Shown in pieces: positions 16,298-24,461 of a stretch of 64,000 bases of DNA (positions within the stretch are counted from its first letter, which is position 1; the number at the start of each line of letters is the position of its first letter). Source of the stretch: Streptosporangium lutulentum. Its GTDB lineage: Bacteria; Actinomycetota; Actinomycetes; Streptosporangiales; Streptosporangiaceae. A program made the translations under genes and the position numbers. The DNA lies in NCBI RefSeq assembly GCF_030811455.1, contig NZ_JAUSQU010000001.1:7626001-7690000 (forward strand), given 5' to 3'. Below the pieces are notes generated by a model. That model saw only the letters and a program-made list of their open reading frames with translations. It ran no database searches and was not told the origin of the DNA.

Positions 16298-16960
16298 ATG
16301 ACAACGATCGCTGAGGAAGTACTTCTCCTCGCCTACAGCGAGGTGGAGGGCAGGCAACTGATCGGCTCCTCGGAGCTGGACGCCGCACTCGGCGGCGCCG
16401 TACTGGCGGAGCTGGCGATCCACGACCGGATCGACCTCGCGGGCAAGCAGGTCACCGTCCGCGACGCGACCCCCCTCGGGGACGAGGAGCTCGACGCGGC
16501 GCTGGCCAGGATCGCCGAGGAGCCGAAGGGGCGCAAGCCCGAGTGGTGGGTCCAGAAGTTCCATTCGACCAAGCTCCGCAAGCGCCTGCTCTCCCGTCTG
16601 GCGGAGCGGGGCGTGCTGCGCGAGGAGCAGCACAAGATCCTTGGGGTCTTTCCCTCCTCCCGCTACCCGGAGCGGGATCCGAGCGTCGAGCGGGGCATCC
16701 GCGAGCGCGTCCAGAGCGTGCTGTCCGGGACCGACCCCGACGAGCGGATCGCCGTGCTGATCGCCGTACTGCATGCGGCCAAGATCGACCGCAAGGCGTT
16801 CCCCGGCGCGAGCGGGGACCGCATCCGGGAGATCACCGAGGGCGAGTGGGCCGGCGAGGCGGTCGCCAAGACCATCGCGTCGATCAACGCCGCGATCATG
16901 GTGGCCGTGATGAGCGGGGCCATCGCCGGCGCCTCCTCGGCGGGCTCCTCCGGCCAGTAG
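16298..16960 (+). CDS. GPP34 (GOLPH3/VPS74-like) family protein
   Basis: A 220-residue protein. TIAEEVLLLAYSEVEGRQL at the N-terminus and LGGAVLAELAIHDRIDL match the GPP34 domain. Downstream, WVQKFHSTKLRKRLLSRLAERGVL continues the fold and DPDERIAVLIAVLHAAKI precedes a small C-terminal membrane-like helix (AIMVAVMSGAIAGA). In eukaryotes the fold binds phosphoinositides; bacterial copies are common in actinomycetes and have no defined function. It is divergent from tenA and convergent with the LCP gene. The start ATG is about 10 bases after GTAGGG. Confidence 0.88.
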   Translation: MTTIAEEVLLLAYSEVEGRQLIGSSELDAALGGAVLAELAIHDRIDLAGKQVTVRDATPLGDEELDAALARIAEEPKGRKPEWWVQKFHSTKLRKRLLSRLAERGVLREEQHKILGVFPSSRYPERDPSVERGIRERVQSVLSGTDPDERIAVLIAVLHAAKIDRKAFPGASGDRIREITEGEWAGEAVAKTIASINAAIMVAVMSGAIAGASSAGSSGQ

Positions 16961-17038
16961 CGTCTCCGCCGGCCGGACCGCCACTGACCGCCGACGAGAC
17001 ACGGGCCCTTGGCGTCTCCGCCGGCCGAACCGCCGAGA

Positions 17039-17081
17039 CGCGGGCCCTTCCCCCGACGTGAAGCCGGGGGAAGGCCCGCGC
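17039..17081. terminator. Bidirectional terminator between the GPP34 and LCP genes
   Basis: A GC-rich inverted repeat pairs CGGGCCCTTCCCCCG with CGGGGGAAGGCCCG across an 8-base loop, with one bulged G. It lies between the stops of two convergent genes. Confidence 0.75.
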
Positions 17082-17127
17082 CCGGTGCGGGCGGGAGGCG
17101 TCTTCGGCGTTCGCGCCGCGGACGGGG

Positions 17128-18459
17128 CTACTTCTTCGGGAGGACGTCCTTGGGGACGGGCTTGTCCTGGGCCAGCGCCCTGAACATGCGAAGGGCCTTC
17201 TCCGTGTCCCACTTGACGACGGCCTGGCCGTTGATGGTCGGCAGCGAGCCGATGGGGACGACCGTGGTGACCGGGTTGCCGCCCATCGCGAGGCCGAGGG
17301 AGAGCAGGTCAAAGGCTCCGCTCTCGTCGCCGACGGACACGGAGTCGGTGGCGCTCAGGGCGAGCGGGACGGAGCGGAAGGGGTTGATCAGAACCCCGGG
17401 GCTCGCGGCCTGCTTCACGACCGCGGAGAAGAACTGGCGCTGGCGCTGGGTCCGGTCGAAGTCGGGGATGGCGCCGGTGGCACGGGTGCGGACGTACCCG
17501 AGGGCCGTTCCGCCGTCCATCACCTGCGGGCCCTTCTTCAGGTTGATCCCGGCCTTGCGGTCCTTGATGGCCTGCGGGACGTTGATCTCGACCCCGCCGA
17601 TGGCGTCCACGATGCCCACGAAGCCGCCGAAGCCGATCTCCATGTAGTGGTCCAGCCTCAGACCGGTGACCTGTTCCACGGTCTTGGCGAGCAGCTTGGG
17701 GCCGCCGTCAGAGAAGGAGTAGGCGGCGTTGAGCTTGTCGCTGCCGTGGCCGTCGATCGGCACGTAGGAGTCACGCGGGAGGCTGACCAGGGTCGGGCGG
17801 CCGTCGCCGTCCGGGATGTGCAGCAGCATCATCGTGTCGGTCCGGCGGCCGACCGCCGAGCCGGTGGCGAGTTCCTTGCGCTGGGCCTTGCTCAGGCCCT
17901 CACGGCTGTCGGAGCCGACCAGCAGCCAGTTGGTGCCGGCGGTGTCCGCGGGACGGCCTTCGTAGTCGCCGAGGACGGGGATCTTCTCCAGCCTCGAATT
18001 GATCACGAAATATCCGCCGATGGCCAGCACCAGCAGCACCACGAGCAGGCCGATGAGGATCCGCACGATCAGCCTGCCGGGCCGCTTGGGCCGCCAGCCG
18101 CGGCTCGGCGCCCGCAGGCCGCCCCTCCCGCCCGAGGACCCCCCGAAAGAACCCGGGGACCCGGCGGGGGAACCCGCGGCGGAGGAGCCGCCCATGAACG
18201 CGGTGGGGGCGTCCCCGGGGGACGAGGGCAGGGGCTTGACGGGGCTGGAGCCCGACCTCGCCTTGCCGTACACCCGGGAGGATCCACGGGGGCGCGCGGC
18301 GCCCGCCTCCGCCTCCCGTCCGGGCTCCACCCGTCTGCCCGGCACCGGGTAGGCGGGCTGCCCCGCCGCTCGCGGCGCTATGGGCGCGGGCGTGGGCGAT
18401 CGCAGCTCACGAGTGCGATCGTCGTCTTCCGGCCAGTCAGCCACGTCGTGTTCCGCCAC
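17128..18459 (-). CDS. LytR-CpsA-Psr (LCP) family wall-polymer ligase
   Basis: A 443-residue protein. A long disordered cytosolic N-terminus (about 1-130, rich in Pro, Gly, Ser and Arg) precedes one membrane helix (about 131-152, LIVRILIGLLVVLLVLAIGG). The extracytoplasmic LCP domain has NWLLVGSDSREG, GRRTDTMMLLHI, VSLPRDSYVPIDG, KLNAAYSFSDGGPKLLAKTVE and YVRTRATGAIPDFDRTQRQRQF, which hold the Asp/Arg residues that bind the polyprenyl pyrophosphate. LCP enzymes attach teichoic-acid or other polymers to peptidoglycan. The N-terminal tail may be a kinase target, given the PknA/PknB cluster close by. Confidence 0.93.
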   Translation of the reverse strand: MAEHDVADWPEDDDRTRELRSPTPAPIAPRAAGQPAYPVPGRRVEPGREAEAGAARPRGSSRVYGKARSGSSPVKPLPSSPGDAPTAFMGGSSAAGSPAGSPGSFGGSSGGRGGLRAPSRGWRPKRPGRLIVRILIGLLVVLLVLAIGGYFVINSRLEKIPVLGDYEGRPADTAGTNWLLVGSDSREGLSKAQRKELATGSAVGRRTDTMMLLHIPDGDGRPTLVSLPRDSYVPIDGHGSDKLNAAYSFSDGGPKLLAKTVEQVTGLRLDHYMEIGFGGFVGIVDAIGGVEINVPQAIKDRKAGINLKKGPQVMDGGTALGYVRTRATGAIPDFDRTQRQRQFFSAVVKQAASPGVLINPFRSVPLALSATDSVSVGDESGAFDLLSLGLAMGGNPVTTVVPIGSLPTINGQAVVKWDTEKALRMFRALAQDKPVPKDVLPKK

Positions 18460-18737
18460 TTCTCGATCTCAGGATGAGAACGTCATTATCGACGCTACGT
18501 CGCCTCTCCCGTGTGCGCAGACGGGTCTTAAAGGTTTCCCTGCGTAAAAGTACTCAGAAGGGTACTTAACCATCCGTAATGCGATCGTCAGCCGATCCGG
18601 AAACATCGACCCCCATCGGGATCGTTACGGTAGAGACGACCGCCGCTAGAAAGGAAGATCGTGTCCACTTCGGACCCGTGGAGTACGTGCCCGTGCGAAT
18701 GCACGGGAATCGCTGATTCAGCCGGGAGAGCAACCCG
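18460..18737. promoter_or_regulatory. Divergent intergenic region between the LCP and CNNM genes
   Basis: This 278-bp spacer holds both promoters. The clearest structure is an inverted repeat, AAGTAC at about 18548 and GTACTT at about 18562, in a locally AT-richer patch. No gene is seen. Confidence 0.4.
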
Positions 18738-20192
18738 GTGAACACGGCTCTTGGCCTGCTGGCCGTACTGCTTCTCACCCTGGCCACCGGATACTTCGTC
18801 GCCCAGGAGTTCGCCTTCGTGGCCGCCGACCGCGGCGCGCTACGCGGACAGGCCGACACCGGTGACGCCGCCGCCAAGCGGGCGCTGGAGGTGACGGGAC
18901 GCCTGTCGTTCATGCTGTCGGGCGCGCAACTCGGCATCACCGTCACCGCCCTGCTGGTCGGCTTCATCTCCGAGCCCGCCATCGCCACGGTGATCCGCCC
19001 GTGGCTGCGGACGGCGGGCGTGCCCGAGAGCGCCGTGCCGGGCATCTCCGTGGCACTGGCCGTGGCGGTCGCCACGATCATCCAGATGGTGATCGGCGAG
19101 CTGGCCCCCAAGAACCTGGGCATCTCCCGTCCCGAGCCGGTGGCCAAGTTCCTCTCCGGCTCGACCCTCGTCTATCTCAGGGTCGCCGGACCGGTCATCC
19201 GGCTGTTCGACTCCGCCGCCACCGGCCTGCTGCGCCGGGTGGGCGTGGAGCCGGTCGAGGAGATCGAGCACGGCGCCAGCCCCGAGGAGCTGTCCCGGAT
19301 CATCTCCGAGTCGGCCACGGCCGGCGACCTTCCGCCGGGGCTGTCGGAGCTACTGGAGCGCGCGCTGGAGTTCGGCGACCGCACCGCCGAGGACGTCATG
19401 GTTCCCCGGCCCCGCGTGGTGCTGCTCAGGGACGAGCGCCCGATCTCCGACCTGCTCGACGCGGTCCGCGAGCACGGTCACTCCCGTTACCCGGTGCTCT
19501 GCAACGAGAACGGCGACGACGTGGTCGGCGTCACCGGCGTGCGGGAACTGCTCAGATCCGGTCTGTCCGACGGCTCGTTGAAGAAGATCACCCGTCCCGC
19601 GCTCCTGGTCCCGACCTCGCTGCCGCTGCCGCTCGTGCTGGAGCGCATGCGCACCGCCCACGACGACATGGCCTGCGTCATCGACGAGTACGGCGGCCTG
19701 GCCGGCGTGGTCACCATCGAGGACCTCGCCGAGGAACTCGTCGGCGAGCTCATGGACGAGAACGACCCCGAGCCGGCGGGGGTCGTCGCGGGCGACGACG
19801 GCACCTGGAACCTCCCGGGCACGCTGCGCCTCGACGAGATCGAGCGGGCCACCAAGCTGTCACTCCCCGAGAGCGACGACTACGACACCGTCGCCGGCCT
19901 CGTGCTCGCCGTCCTCGGCCGGATGGCCGAACCCGGTGACCAGGTCACCGTCACCCTGACCATGGAGAACGACCCCTTCGAGGACGACGGCGCGGGCGAG
20001 GCCGACGCGGTGCTCACCGTGCTGTCGGTGCACCGCAGGGTCCCCGAGTGGGTACGGCTGGCGCCCACCGCGCCCGGGGAGGCCGTACCCGAGACCGAGA
20101 AAGAGGACGAACCGGTGACGACCGCGCCGCGAATGATCGAGCGTGGCCCCGACGCACCCATGATCGAGCGAAGCGCGGTGGAGAGACGATGA
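18738..20192 (+). CDS. CNNM/CorC (HlyC/UPF0053) membrane protein, full-length
   Basis: A 484-residue protein with three domains: a DUF21 membrane domain at about 1-195 (TGYFVAQEFAFVAADRGALRG, IQMVIGELAPKNLGI), a CBS pair at about 215-330 (VMVPRPRVVLLRDERPISDLLDAVREHGHSRYPV, CVIDEYGGLAGVVTIEDLAEELVGE), and a C-terminal CorC_HlyC domain at about 355-430 (WNLPGTLRLDEIERATKL). Relatives take part in divalent cation efflux or homeostasis; the haemolysin label is historical. The GTG start follows GGGAGAG. The stop overlaps the start of a paralogue by 4 bp. Confidence 0.9.
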   Translation: MNTALGLLAVLLLTLATGYFVAQEFAFVAADRGALRGQADTGDAAAKRALEVTGRLSFMLSGAQLGITVTALLVGFISEPAIATVIRPWLRTAGVPESAVPGISVALAVAVATIIQMVIGELAPKNLGISRPEPVAKFLSGSTLVYLRVAGPVIRLFDSAATGLLRRVGVEPVEEIEHGASPEELSRIISESATAGDLPPGLSELLERALEFGDRTAEDVMVPRPRVVLLRDERPISDLLDAVREHGHSRYPVLCNENGDDVVGVTGVRELLRSGLSDGSLKKITRPALLVPTSLPLPLVLERMRTAHDDMACVIDEYGGLAGVVTIEDLAEELVGELMDENDPEPAGVVAGDDGTWNLPGTLRLDEIERATKLSLPESDDYDTVAGLVLAVLGRMAEPGDQVTVTLTMENDPFEDDGAGEADAVLTVLSVHRRVPEWVRLAPTAPGEAVPETEKEDEPVTTAPRMIERGPDAPMIERSAVERR

Positions 20193-21223
20193 GCGCCACT
20201 CCCGCCCTGTTGCTCGGCGTCGTCCTGCTGATCGGCAACGCCTTCTTCGTCGCCGCCGAGTTCGCGGTGATCTCGGCCCGCAGACACCGTCTGGAGGAGC
20301 TCGCGGGCAAGGGCGGCCGGTTCACCCGGATCGCCGCCCGCACCGCCGTGCGAGGGGGCAGGGAGCTCCCCCTGATGCTGGCCGGAGCGCAGCTCGGCAT
20401 CACCCTGTGCTCACTCGGCCTGGGCATGGTGACCGAACCGGCCATCGAGCACCTGCTGGAGCCCGTCTTCGCGGCGATCGGCGTGCCCGACTCGCTGCGG
20501 GTCCCCATCGCGCTCGTGATCGCGCTGGCGCTGGTCACCTTCCTCCACATGGTGATCGGCGAGATGGCTCCCAAGTCGCTGGCGCTGACCCACCCCGAGC
20601 GCGCGGCGCTGGGACTGGCCCTGCCGTTCCGTGGCTTCACCTGGGTGGTCCGGCCGATCCTCGCCACGCTCAACGGCCTGACCAACGCGATGCTCAGGCT
20701 GTTCGGCGTGCACACCAGGGACGAGCTGGCCACCACCAGGACCCCGGTCCAGCTGGCCATGCTGGTCGGCGAATCGGGCCGGATGGGCCTGCTCGACCGC
20801 AACGAGCACGACCTGCTCACCAGGGCCCTGCGGGTCCACCAGCAGCCGGTCGAGCGGCTGATGCTGCCCCTCGCGCGGGTCACCTGCGTGACCGGGAACG
20901 CCACGGGCGCCGAGATGCGCAGGATCGCCGCCGACAGCGGGCACCTGCGCCTGCTGGTCAACTCGGGCAGGCCTAGCGACGTCCTGGGCGTGTTGCACGT
21001 CAGGGACATCTTGATCCGGCCCGACGCGAAGCCCTCGGAGCTCGCCCGGCCGGCGCCCCGGCTGCAGAAGACCACGACGATCCCCGAGGCGGTGTCCACC
21101 CTTCAGGACGCCCACGCCCACGTGGGCATCGTCACGGACGCGGGCGGCGAGGTGGTCGGGATGGTGAGCCTCACCGACCTGCTCGGCGAGCTTCTGGACG
21201 TACGGGCTCTCGCCACGCGCTAG
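20189..21223 (+). CDS. CNNM/CorC-type membrane protein lacking the CorC_HlyC domain
   Basis: A 344-residue paralogue of the preceding protein. It has the DUF21 domain (LLIGNAFFVAAEFAVISARRHRLEEL, LHMVIGEMAPKSLAL) and a CBS-like pair (VERLMLPLARVTCV, HVGIVTDAGGEVVGMVSLTDLLGELL), but ends right after the second CBS. The ATG at 20189 overlaps the upstream TGA (ATGA). Tandem long/short CNNM pairs are typical of actinobacteria and may form a heteromeric transporter or channel; that is inference. The shorter form lacks the acidic C-terminal domain. Confidence 0.9.
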   Translation: MSATPALLLGVVLLIGNAFFVAAEFAVISARRHRLEELAGKGGRFTRIAARTAVRGGRELPLMLAGAQLGITLCSLGLGMVTEPAIEHLLEPVFAAIGVPDSLRVPIALVIALALVTFLHMVIGEMAPKSLALTHPERAALGLALPFRGFTWVVRPILATLNGLTNAMLRLFGVHTRDELATTRTPVQLAMLVGESGRMGLLDRNEHDLLTRALRVHQQPVERLMLPLARVTCVTGNATGAEMRRIAADSGHLRLLVNSGRPSDVLGVLHVRDILIRPDAKPSELARPAPRLQKTTTIPEAVSTLQDAHAHVGIVTDAGGEVVGMVSLTDLLGELLDVRALATR

Positions 21224-21237
21224 CGAACAGGGCGGAC

Positions 21238-21277
21238 GGGCCGGGGAGAAATCTTTCCCGGCCCGTTTTCTCTGTCT
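21238..21277 (+). terminator. Intrinsic terminator of the CNNM gene pair
   Basis: GGGCCGGG and CCCGGCCC arms flank a short loop and are followed by GTTTTCTCTGTCTT, a nearly classical hairpin plus pyrimidine tract. Confidence 0.8.
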
Positions 21278-21567
21278 TCCCCCGCCCGTTCTCTGTCTTC
21301 CCCCGCCCGTTTTCTCTGTCAGCGTAATCACATCGGCCCTCGCCGCCGAGGCTGCAAGTGATCCGAAAGTGATCGGCAAGCAAGGAGGGTTAGAAACGGG
21401 GCACACGCCACAGTTGGTCCAAAACACAAAAGGACCGTGTGTAACGCCTGGGACTTCTCTATAACGGAGCGAACGGCTACTTTGATCGATGATCGCCTGA
21501 CCGGCTCACCCGACTCGACACCTCACGGACGGCCCCGATGACCGCGCAGCTTCCGAGAAACCAGCAA

Positions 21568-21600
21568 GGCCCCGACGCGCTGTTCGCGCGACCGGGGCCC
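21568..21600 (-). terminator. Terminator downstream of tRNA-Leu
   Basis: On the minus strand GGCCCCGGTCGCGCG pairs imperfectly with CGCGTCGGGGCC around a short loop. It lies 18 bp after the tRNA 3' end and is followed by a short TTGCTGGTTTC stretch. Confidence 0.65.
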
Positions 21601-21617
21601 TACGTGACTGCTGTGAG

Positions 21618-21700
21618 TGGGCGAGGAGGGATTTGAACCCTCACGTCCTTTCGGACACACGGACCTGAACCGTGCGCGTCTGCCGTTCCGCCACCCGCCC
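21618..21700 (-). tRNA. tRNA-Leu (anticodon CAG)
   Basis: On the minus strand the 83-nt gene has a 7-bp acceptor stem (GGGCGGG with CTCGCCC, one G-U), the Leu-type D-loop GCGGAACGGCAGACGC, an anticodon stem CACGG/CCGTG with loop TTCAGGT (anticodon CAG), a long variable arm and the T-arm GAGGGTTCAAATCCCTC. The discriminator is A. CCA is not encoded. The class II variable arm and A73 support leucine identity. Confidence 0.97.
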
Positions 21701-21787
21701 TTGTTGGGTGCGGTCGAAACATTAGCACGAATCGGCCGGTACCCATGAACCCGGATACGATCCTCCTAGATGCGAAGCGGAGGGTGC

Positions 21788-21925
21788 GGGTGCAGGAGAG
21801 CGAGGAACGAGCCAACGAGTGCCCGGATGCCCGCGATCATGCAGGCGAGCGGAGGAGCCGGGTGCGGGAGAGCCACGACCGAGCCGACGAGTTCCCAAGC
21901 GGCCGCGACCAGATAGACGGAGGAA
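21788..21925. repeat. Imperfect 72-bp duplication upstream of fhaA
   Basis: Two copies start at GGGTGCAGGAGAG (21788) and GGGTGCGGGAGAG (21860). They keep a reading frame in which both read like R-V-x-E-S-x-x-R-A-[ND]-E. That frame begins at an ATG at 21745 and would run into fhaA. It is probably untranslated or a degenerate leader. Confidence 0.4.
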
Positions 21926-21937
21926 GGGAGGTACCCG

Positions 21938-22678
21938 GTGGGAGTCCTTCAGCGTTTCGAGCGAAGGCTCGAAGGCTTGGTCGAAGGCGCCTTTGCGCGG
22001 GCGTTCAAATCTGACCTTCAGCCGGTAGAGGTCGCCAGTGCGGTCCAACGGGAGATGGATGAGCGGGCTGCGATCGTCGCGCAGGGGCGCACGCTCGTCC
22101 CCAACGACTTCGTGGTGGAACTGTCCACGACCGACAGTGAGCGCCTGGAGGTCTATGCCGACAGCATCAGCCACGAGCTGGCCAACCTCGCCAGGGAGTA
22201 CGCCAAGGAGCAGGGTTACTCGTTCGTGGGACCGGTCAGGGTCCGTTTCGAGACCGCCGACGATCTCGCGGTCGGCCTGTTCCGCATCCGCTCGGGAGTG
22301 ATCCGCGGCGCGACGGTCGAACAGGACGAGATCCGCCAGCCGGTGAGCGACGTCCCCACGCCCAAGGCGCATCCCTTCGGAGGCCGGCCCCGTCTGCTGG
22401 TCTCGACCCAGGACGACCCTCAGGGACAGCGGTCCTACGATCTGACAACACCGGTGACGCTGCTCGGCAGGGGCACCGACTGTGATCTACGGCTGGTCGA
22501 CCCGGGTGTTTCCCGGCACCACGCCGAGCTGCGCGTGGAGGGTCCCCAGGTCGCGCTCGTCGACCTCGGCTCCACGAACGGCACCTTCGTCAACGGCCAG
22601 CCGGTTCGCCGGGTCGAGCTCCAGAACGGCACTCGTGTGACGCTGGGGCGAACGACTCTGGTTTTCCGGCGCGATTAA
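21938..22678 (+). CDS. fhaA: FhaA: DUF3662 plus FHA domain protein
   Basis: A 246-residue protein. The N-terminal DUF3662 domain at about 1-120 (MGVLQRFERRLEGLVEGAFARAFKSDL) is followed by a short linker and a C-terminal FHA domain at about 150-245 with GRGTDCDLRLVDPGVSRHHAELR and DLGSTNGTFVNGQPV, the phosphothreonine-binding loops. In mycobacteria FhaA is a PknA/PknB substrate that binds phosphorylated MviN and restrains peptidoglycan synthesis at poles and septa. This copy is shorter than the mycobacterial form because the linker is minimal. The GTG start has GGGAGG seven bases upstream. It is the first gene of the operon. Confidence 0.95.
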   Translation: MGVLQRFERRLEGLVEGAFARAFKSDLQPVEVASAVQREMDERAAIVAQGRTLVPNDFVVELSTTDSERLEVYADSISHELANLAREYAKEQGYSFVGPVRVRFETADDLAVGLFRIRSGVIRGATVEQDEIRQPVSDVPTPKAHPFGGRPRLLVSTQDDPQGQRSYDLTTPVTLLGRGTDCDLRLVDPGVSRHHAELRVEGPQVALVDLGSTNGTFVNGQPVRRVELQNGTRVTLGRTTLVFRRD

Positions 22679-22695
22679 AGGTAAACAGACGGTCC

Positions 22696-23163
22696 ATGTC
22701 CGAGCTCACGCTGCTGCTGATCCAGCTCGCATTCCTCGCGGTGCTGTGGTTCTTCGTGATTGCCGCGGTCGGTGTGATCCGGACAGACTTGTTCGGATCA
22801 CGCACAGCCGCCGCCGTCCCCGCGCGCAAGGCCCCCAAGCCCGCCAAACCCGCGGTCAAATCCAAGAAGGGGGAACCCCGGCAAATGGTCGTCACCGGTG
22901 GTCCCCTGGAAGGCACCACCATTACCCTCTCGGAGACGCCAATCACCATCGGCCGAGCAACCGACGCCACGCTGGTAGTCAGCGACGACTACGCATCCAC
23001 CCGGCATGCCCGGCTCTTCCCCCAGGACGGTCAGTGGATCGTGGAAGATCTCGGTTCGACTAACGGCACCTACCTCGACCGTTCCAAAGTCACCCGTCCG
23101 ACTCCGGTGCCGCTCGGTGTTCCGATCCGCATTGGCAAAACCGTCATCGAATTGCGCAAATGA
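22696..23163 (+). CDS. fhaB: FhaB (FipA-type) membrane-anchored FHA protein
   Basis: A 155-residue protein. One N-terminal helix (about 4-25, LTLLLIQLAFLAVLWFFVIAAV) and a basic linker rich in Lys and Pro (about 35-60) precede an FHA domain with TIGRATDATLVVSDDYASTRHARL and DLGSTNGTYLDRSKV. It is anchored at the membrane with FHA in the cytosol. In mycobacteria it is phosphorylated by PknA/PknB and linked to FtsZ and division. The stop overlaps the pstP start by 4 bp (ATGA). Confidence 0.95.
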   Translation: MSELTLLLIQLAFLAVLWFFVIAAVGVIRTDLFGSRTAAAVPARKAPKPAKPAVKSKKGEPRQMVVTGGPLEGTTITLSETPITIGRATDATLVVSDDYASTRHARLFPQDGQWIVEDLGSTNGTYLDRSKVTRPTPVPLGVPIRIGKTVIELRK

Positions 23164-24452
23164 CCATCGCACTCCGTTACGCCGCCCGCTCCGACGTCGG
23201 CCTCCTCCGCGAGGGCAACGAGGACTCGGCCTACGCCAGCGGCCGCCTGCTCGCCGTCGCGGACGGCATGGGCGGTCACGCACACGGTGAGGTGGCCAGC
23301 TCGGTCGCCATAGCCGCGATGTCCTCCCTCGACGAGGACACCCCGGGTGGTGATCTGCTCAGCGCCATCGAGGCGGCTGTACGCGACGCCAATCGCAGGC
23401 TGCACGAGATGGTGTCCCGGGACGCCAGCCTCAAGGGCATGGGCACCACCCTGACCGCCATGCTCTGGTCCGGCACCAGGGTCGCCCTGGTCCACGTCGG
23501 CGACTCCCGCGCCTATCTGCTGCGCACGGGAGAGCTCTACCAGATCACGCACGATCACACCCTCGTGCAGTCCCTGGTGGACGACGGCCGGATCACCCTG
23601 GAGGAGGCCGCCACCCACCCGCAGCGCTCCATCCTGCTCCGGGCGCTCGACGGCAGCGGCGAGGTCGACCCCGACCTGTCCCTGCGCGAGGCCCAGGTCG
23701 GCGACCGCTACCTGCTCTGCTCCGACGGACTGTCCGGGGTGGTGACCGCGGAGACGATGCATCACACGCTCTCCACGATCGAAGACCCCGACACGGTGGT
23801 CCGCACGCTCATCGACCTGGCCAACCGCGGTGGCGGTCCCGACAACATCACCTGCGTCCTCGCCGACGTGCTGGAGGTGGACGAGGCGCTCGCCCCGCTC
23901 ACCGAGGCAGCGGTGGTCGGCGCGGCCGGGTCGACCCTGTCGCGGTCATCGGCGCCGGACGCCCCGGCGGGGCAGGCGGGCGCGATCACGATGCCCCAGC
24001 CGGTCATCACGGACGAAGATCTCGAGGAGCCGGTCGCCAGGGCCACAGGGCGGCCGGCCAAACGCCGTCGGCTGTGGCCACTTCTGGTCGTCGTCGGAGG
24101 CGTCGTCGTCATCGGCGGCGCCCTGGGCTGGTACTTCGGGAACCAGTACCTCGATGATCAGTACTTCGTGGGCGCCCGGGGCGACGAGATCGTGGTTTTC
24201 CAGGGCGTGAAGACCAACCTCGGCCCCTTCGAGCTCTTCGACGTCGCCGAGAGCACCGCCGAGTCGATCACGGTCCTCGACGCGTTCCAGCAGGGCCAGG
24301 TCCGTGACGGCATCCCCGTCGCCAACGTCGACGCGGGACTGAAGAAGATCGAAGAACTCAAGTCGTCGGCGACCCCCGACGGGAAGGACGAGCCGACCCC
24401 CCAGCCCAGCGTCTCGCCGAGCGCCACCCCGACCCCAAAACCCTCAAGGTAG
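23160..24452 (+). CDS. pstP: PstP: PP2C-type Ser/Thr protein phosphatase
   Basis: A 430-residue protein. The PP2C catalytic domain (about 1-240) has SDVGLLREGNEDS, VADGMGGHAHGEVAS, GTTLTAMLW, LVHVGDSRAYLLRTG, LLCSDGLSGVV and GGPDNITCVLADV, so all metal-binding Asp motifs are present. A Pro/Ala-rich linker, a membrane helix (about 302-325, LWPLLVVVGGVVVIGGALG) and a small extracytoplasmic domain with a Pro/Thr-rich tail follow. It reverses PknA/PknB phosphorylation of wall and division proteins. It starts by overlap with fhaB. Confidence 0.96.
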   Translation: MTIALRYAARSDVGLLREGNEDSAYASGRLLAVADGMGGHAHGEVASSVAIAAMSSLDEDTPGGDLLSAIEAAVRDANRRLHEMVSRDASLKGMGTTLTAMLWSGTRVALVHVGDSRAYLLRTGELYQITHDHTLVQSLVDDGRITLEEAATHPQRSILLRALDGSGEVDPDLSLREAQVGDRYLLCSDGLSGVVTAETMHHTLSTIEDPDTVVRTLIDLANRGGGPDNITCVLADVLEVDEALAPLTEAAVVGAAGSTLSRSSAPDAPAGQAGAITMPQPVITDEDLEEPVARATGRPAKRRRLWPLLVVVGGVVVIGGALGWYFGNQYLDDQYFVGARGDEIVVFQGVKTNLGPFELFDVAESTAESITVLDAFQQGQVRDGIPVANVDAGLKKIEELKSSATPDGKDEPTPQPSVSPSATPTPKPSR

Positions 24453-24461
24453 CGGTAACCC

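Larger units (their letters stand above)
21224..21617. other. Gene-free spacer with terminator, short tandem repeat and tRNA terminator
   Basis: The spacer starts with the CNNM operon terminator at about 21238-21277 (GGGCCGGG/CCCGGCCC with a pyrimidine-rich TTTTCTC run after it). A tandem repeat of about 23 bp (unit CCCGTTTTCTCTGTCTTCC, 2.7 copies, 21271-21320) follows. The hairpin at about 21568-21600 is the terminator of the minus-strand tRNA gene. I see no gene; short frames on either strand read only through the repeats. Confidence 0.6.
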
